NCBI RefSeq assembly: GCF_018342065.1
Contig: NZ_JAFDOE010000002.1
Coordinates: 682,001-746,000, forward strand
DNA length: 64,000 nt
Origin: Citrobacter sp. FP75
Lineage (GTDB): Bacteria; Pseudomonadota; Gammaproteobacteria; Enterobacterales; Enterobacteriaceae
Direction: 5' to 3'
This document shows positions 62,001 through 64,000 of this stretch, piece by piece. A program made the translations under genes and the position numbers. Numbering within the stretch: the first letter of the stretch is position 1; each line of letters starts with the position of its first letter. The notes under the pieces were generated by a model that searched no databases, was not told the origin of the DNA, and saw nothing but the letters and a program-made list of their open reading frames with translations.

Positions 62001-64000
62001 CCGCTGGTGTCGCCATTCACCGTTTGAGAGACCGCGTAGTTCCAGGTCGTGCCGTCCGCCAGCGCGGTGGGGAGGGTGTAGCTCCAGACGCCGGTGCTCG
62101 CATCGGCCGTAACGGTGGTTAGCAGAATGCCGTTTTGGTAGATATGTACATCAGCTCCGGCCGTTGCCACGCCTTGTAAGGTTGGCTGCGTGTCATTGGT
62201 GGTTTTCCCGTTGCCAATATCGCCTGTTCCGGGGTCGACATCGTCGATAATTTGCAGAGTTGGCGGATGCGGAAGGCCCGAGATTGAGGCGGTAAACAGT
62301 GTTTCTCCGCTTTGGTTACCCGCTGGATCCTGAGCGATCGCGTTCAATGTTTCACCCGCCGTCTGCGCCGGTGAAATCGTGACGGTGTAAGCGCCGGTAA
62401 TGTTATTAGCTACGGCCTGGCCCAGTACCGTGGTACCGTTTTTGATGATAACGGTGCTGCCCGGTTCGGCTGTCCCGCTCACCAGCGTACCGTTATTATC
62501 TATGATGGTCACGATGGGGGCAGGCGGCGCTTGCGTATCGGTTGTTATTATTACCGGGTTGCCAGCCGGGAGGCTATTACCTGCCGCATCCTGCGTGCCA
62601 AAGGTCAGCGTATGTTGAACGTTGGCTGAGAGTGGAACATCCACGATCCATTTGCCATCGAGTCCCACCGTTGTGGTGATCAGCGGGATGGGATTACTAT
62701 TATCATAAATTAGGATTGTACTGCCCGGTGTTCCCGTACCACTGACGGTGGGCGAGAGATCGTCCGTCACGCTGCCACTGCCGAGTGTACCGGTAATCAC
62801 GCCGACGTTATCTTCGATATCCGTCACCTGCGGGGCGGTAAGCGGCGTCGAATTCACCGTAAACGAAATGCTATTTGATGAGTTGCTGGGGTTGCCAGCG
62901 GCATCGGTAGCAACCGCCGTCAGCGTGTAGGTGCCATTGGGCAGCGGGGTCGTCGGTGTGATGCTCCACAAACCATTCACTACGGTAGTGGTCCCGATAA
63001 CCGTCGCGCCGTTATACAGCGTAATGGTCGAGCCGCTTTCGCCGGTTCCGCGCACGGTTGGTGTGCTGTCATCGGTGGTGCCGTTTTCCGGGATATCCGC
63101 CTGAATTGCGCCTACGTCGTCATTTGCGGCAATGATTGTGGGCGTTGCGGGAGGGGTAATATCAATGTTCAGGGTAACAGGAGTCGAAGCCGGGCTGACG
63201 TTGCCTGCCGGATCGGTCGCGGTAACGGTAACCTGATAAGTGTCCGGGTTAATAGGTGTGGTTGGCGTAAAACTCCAGGTGCCGTCTGCGCCAACTTTTG
63301 TGGTACCCAGCGGTGTGGCATTGCCGTCGAGATACACTGATATCACATCACCTGCCGTGCCGGTTCCGCTAAAGGTTGGCGTGGTGTCATTGGTGTTGCC
63401 ATTCGTGACCACGCCTGTTACCGGAGCCACATCGTCGGTAATGATTGGCGTGCCAGGCTGCGCGGGAGGCGTATTGTCTACTGTCAGAGTAAAGCCTGCG
63501 GAAGGAATACCCGTGTTACCCGCAGAGTCAGTCGCCGTGGCGGTGAATTTGTGTGGTCCTTCGGGAAGCGCATTCGTTGGCGTAAATGTCCATGAACCAT
63601 CAGGCTGGACGGTAGTGCTACCTATCGTTGTGCCGTTATCCGCAACGGTGATGGTTGCCCCCGGCTCGCCAGTACCTGAAAGAACAGGGGTGGTACTTTT
63701 CGTACTGCCGCCGTTTGCCAGAGGGAGAGTGGAACTGCCTATCAGTCCCTCACCGGCGACGATAACCGGTGCCACCGGTGGTGTTGTATCAATGGTTAAC
63801 GTAAAGCTTCCAGGCGTGCTGGCATTACCTGCAGCATCGGTCGCCACGGCTGTCAGCGTGTGCGGCCCTTCGCTTAGCGGCTGAGTCAACTGGATGCTCC
63901 AGTTACCGCCAGCCGGCACTACCATGCTGCCAACAGGCGTCGTACCGTCATAGAGCGTGACGGTTGAACCTGCAACACCCGTACCGTTCAGTTTTGGCAG
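56006..64000 (-). CDS. Giant Ig-repeat type I secreted adhesin (BapA/Lap-like), N-terminus outside window
   Basis: The frame is open to the window end, giving at least 2,664 residues; the start is missing. From the window end it has about eighteen Ig-like repeats, mostly of about 100 residues with the core TNDTxPTLSGTGE and GNWSFTP...VTATDAAGN. Three units (around GTLVSGTAEPGS, GTTLTGVAEPNS and GGTVSGVAEAGS) are shorter. Then follow three VCBS-like blocks (e.g. GKYGILHINQDGSYTYTLT) and a C-terminal type I secretion domain with DKIDIGDLLVGW and LENVHTTLDELVQ. It is a surface/biofilm adhesin in the BapA style. The three secretion genes follow it directly. Confidence 0.9.
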   Translation of the reverse strand: MPKLNGTGVAGSTVTLYDGTTPVGSMVVPAGGNWSIQLTQPLSEGPHTLTAVATDAAGNASTPGSFTLTIDTTPPVAPVIVAGEGLIGSSTLPLANGGSTKSTTPVLSGTGEPGATITVADNGTTIGSTTVQPDGSWTFTPTNALPEGPHKFTATATDSAGNTGIPSAGFTLTVDNTPPAQPGTPIITDDVAPVTGVVTNGNTNDTTPTFSGTGTAGDVISVYLDGNATPLGTTKVGADGTWSFTPTTPINPDTYQVTVTATDPAGNVSPASTPVTLNIDITPPATPTIIAANDDVGAIQADIPENGTTDDSTPTVRGTGESGSTITLYNGATVIGTTTVVNGLWSITPTTPLPNGTYTLTAVATDAAGNPSNSSNSISFTVNSTPLTAPQVTDIEDNVGVITGTLGSGSVTDDLSPTVSGTGTPGSTILIYDNSNPIPLITTTVGLDGKWIVDVPLSANVQHTLTFGTQDAAGNSLPAGNPVIITTDTQAPPAPIVTIIDNNGTLVSGTAEPGSTVIIKNGTTVLGQAVANNITGAYTVTISPAQTAGETLNAIAQDPAGNQSGETLFTASISGLPHPPTLQIIDDVDPGTGDIGNGKTTNDTQPTLQGVATAGADVHIYQNGILLTTVTADASTGVWSYTLPTALADGTTWNYAVSQTVNGDTSGMSPNYAITIDTTAPLAPSITAVTDDVAPVTGNVGSGQSTNDTRPTLSGTGEIGATITVYDGGVSIGTTTVNSSGNWSFTPQNALNDGPHIFTVRATDAAGNLGVASAPYPITVDTSLPSAPVIVSVTNDVGVTTTLISGQTTNDNTPTLAGTTEANSVVTIRDNGTVIGTTTSDGSGNWSFTPSPALGEGNHALTATVTDAAGNVSPATAPFSLLVDTLPPAVPTIVSVIDDQPGSTLLTNGQLTNDAQPTLNGTTEPNAIVTIRSNGTIIGTTNADGSGSWSFTPTNALGQGENIFTVTATDAAGNTSGASASFTVLVDSIAPSAPVILTVQDNTAPTTGPIANGQISNESRPALSGTGEVGATITVLSDGQPIGTTIVGAGGTWSFTPSTALGNGLHTLTVTATDSAGNTSLPSGGFTYTVDTLAPTAPAITQVVDDVGPLTGNLNNGQATNDALPTLSGTAEANSTVKIYDNGTLIGTVPADGGGAWNFTPGTALGNGNHTLTVTATDAAGNVSPTSAGFNIVVDTVAPLAPTIIQAFDDVLPGTGTLSNGAYTNDTRPVLNGSAEAGARVAIYDNGTLLATVTAAVDGTWEYLPATLGNGQHVFTAIATDAAGNVSPISGGFTINVDTIAPSVPLLVSVIDDVAGGVFNAALSNGQLTNDARPTLNGTAEAGSTVSIYDGSTLLGTALVQSNNSWSFTPTTPLVNGTHTFTITATDAAGNTSGATAGFNVVVDTTAPTQPSISSIIDDVGPNTGAIGSNQPTNDARPTLNGTTEANARVDIYDNGTFVTSVTADGSGNWSYTPATALAQGTHSFTITATDTAGNTSGMSSATAIVVDTVAPGIPTGLAVNANGTTLTGVAEPNSTVIITSSGGTVIGTATANGSGNFTFTLNPPQISGQTLLVSAQDAAGNIGTPGNVLAPFTGVPPAPVIASVFDDVGTITGPVAAGKTTNDTLPTLSGTAQANAIINLYNNGVLMGSTTADGNGLWSFTPSGALSEGNHAFTATATNANGASGLSGSFSVIVDTTPPTAPTILISADGGTVSGVAEAGSTVTISLPGGGSVTAIANSSGVYSVTLPVRQIEGQSLSATATDAAGNTSLPTSIIAPVLPLLAEDNVASLALQTDVTVTNEHKSDYGFLLVNALGNVANVLGNDTASVNFSIASGGSGSITINAAATGIVLSLLSTMEIVIQRFDTTLNAWVTVVDTGKADFADLLTLSASGVTLNYDKLTGGDYRVVSYNTSLLATGAFTSLDVAVVKTSAGTITGGLTGSGNIITDTDPTNGQDNAPSGTRVTSITDGNGNTVNIPAGGADIQGKYGILHINQDGSYTYTLTNTSTSVYGRSESFTYTLTHGSDHSSAKLVVTLGQTPTTSTVTAADDVATLTYGTQVSAVDHGPSQQTGFTLANIGLGNVLDVSLVNGLTSPIKFNVDDGATRTLTVQANVLGVTLGGFDLYVYRFNDAIQQYEQYRVKPNWVTALLGGSSTAYTITLPGGDYLFLLNASGGLALLTGYTLNIQADHTYAVDSLSASTNGNILANDSAPANTLITEVNGVAVSGTGTTSIVGQYGTLTIDAKGNYTYTLKSGLGADSINTPDSFVYTVKAPNGDIGSASLNIKATPQALDAVNDTSSQMAVTTLQDTSQPFSDTSVGSASWTTVLGPSSKSGSGIVEVAAGTAVQNVVLHFNVASLLTLGGLNVTWALYDSKGVKVAGDSFNGGLLIGGNLDIALNGLVLHAGNYRLDYTGNAGALGLGTITITPSVKGAIVDLDNFETAGTNSVTGNIYDGDHIASVHTLLTVNGAGGSATLDPLGSSTASATINGLYGKLTIGIDGHYTYALNSDVSLESIKTKETFTYTLNDQKGHTDSATLTIDMNPQVVSTVDADRLIGSVYGDTLIYHLLSANDATGGNGTADTWTNFSLAQGDKIDIGDLLVGWNGQNATLGNYLTVATNGSNTVVSIDRDGTGTTYQSTSLVTLENVHTTLDELVQQNHIVT

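Noticed and set aside
56492..63884. Many long open frames on the + strand opposite the adhesin gene
   Set aside because: They are periodic shadows of the repeated antisense codons, with no ribosome sites and no family pattern.
56006..64000. CRISPR-like or tandem-repeat DNA array
   Set aside because: The periodicity is about 300 bp, coding and diverged; it is the Ig-domain repeat of the adhesin.

Overview
The window is from an enterobacterial chromosome. It carries an almost canonical 363-nt ssrA (tmRNA), EvgA/EvgS, GadB/GadC, an inositol operon of enteric type and a P2/186-type prophage. I cannot fix the genus. Citrobacter, Enterobacter, Salmonella or Klebsiella-like bacteria would all fit, and a Bap-type adhesin/type I secretion operon beside ssrA is known from Salmonella (bapABCD).

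Region 1 (1-7108, + strand) is the distal part of a myo-inositol operon: sugar ABC ATPase (cut by the window edge), permease, Gfo/Idh/MocA dehydrogenase, IolC fused to a DUF2090 aldolase-like domain, IolE and IolB, closed by a terminator at 7151-7176.

Region 2 (7109-16414) is a compact, AT-richer acid-resistance island: evgA-evgS, convergent yfdX, then hdeD-hdeB-gadB-gadC. EvgA-box-like sequences lie upstream of evgA and, as two abutting copies, between the divergent yfdX and hdeD genes. This suggests direct EvgA control of the whole set without visible YdeO/GadE relays. EvgS lacks the PAS domain of the E. coli protein.

Region 3 (16415-16923) holds a deleted, frameshifted P4-type integrase remnant, a scar of an older integration at ssrA.

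Region 4 (16924-50758) is an apparently complete 33.8-kb P2-like prophage integrated in the 3' end of ssrA, bounded by 47-bp direct repeats. Immunity and early genes are 186-like (CI repressor, CII, Fil-like, Dam, gpA, a DinI/Tum-like gene behind LexA boxes). The late genes run Q-P/O-N-M-L-X, lysis, R-S-V-W-J-I-H-G-FI-FII-E/E'-T-U-D-ogr, with a 19-nt cos site and three TGT-N12-ACA Ogr sites. AT-rich cargo sits at four places: next to int (a RES-domain protein and a membrane protein bordered by a duplicated int tail), between A and Q around cos (an unknown ORF, a zinc ribbon and a Cas2-fold/SinR-like protein), between S and V (a 4-TM membrane protein), and between G and FI (an acyltransferase). 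These are the best places to look for undescribed phage-defence or host-modification functions.

Region 5 (50714-64000, - strand) contains intact ssrA and a type I secretion operon: HlyD-type adaptor, LapB-type ABC transporter, TolC-type outer-membrane protein and the C-terminal 2,664 residues of a giant Ig-repeat adhesin that continues past the window end.
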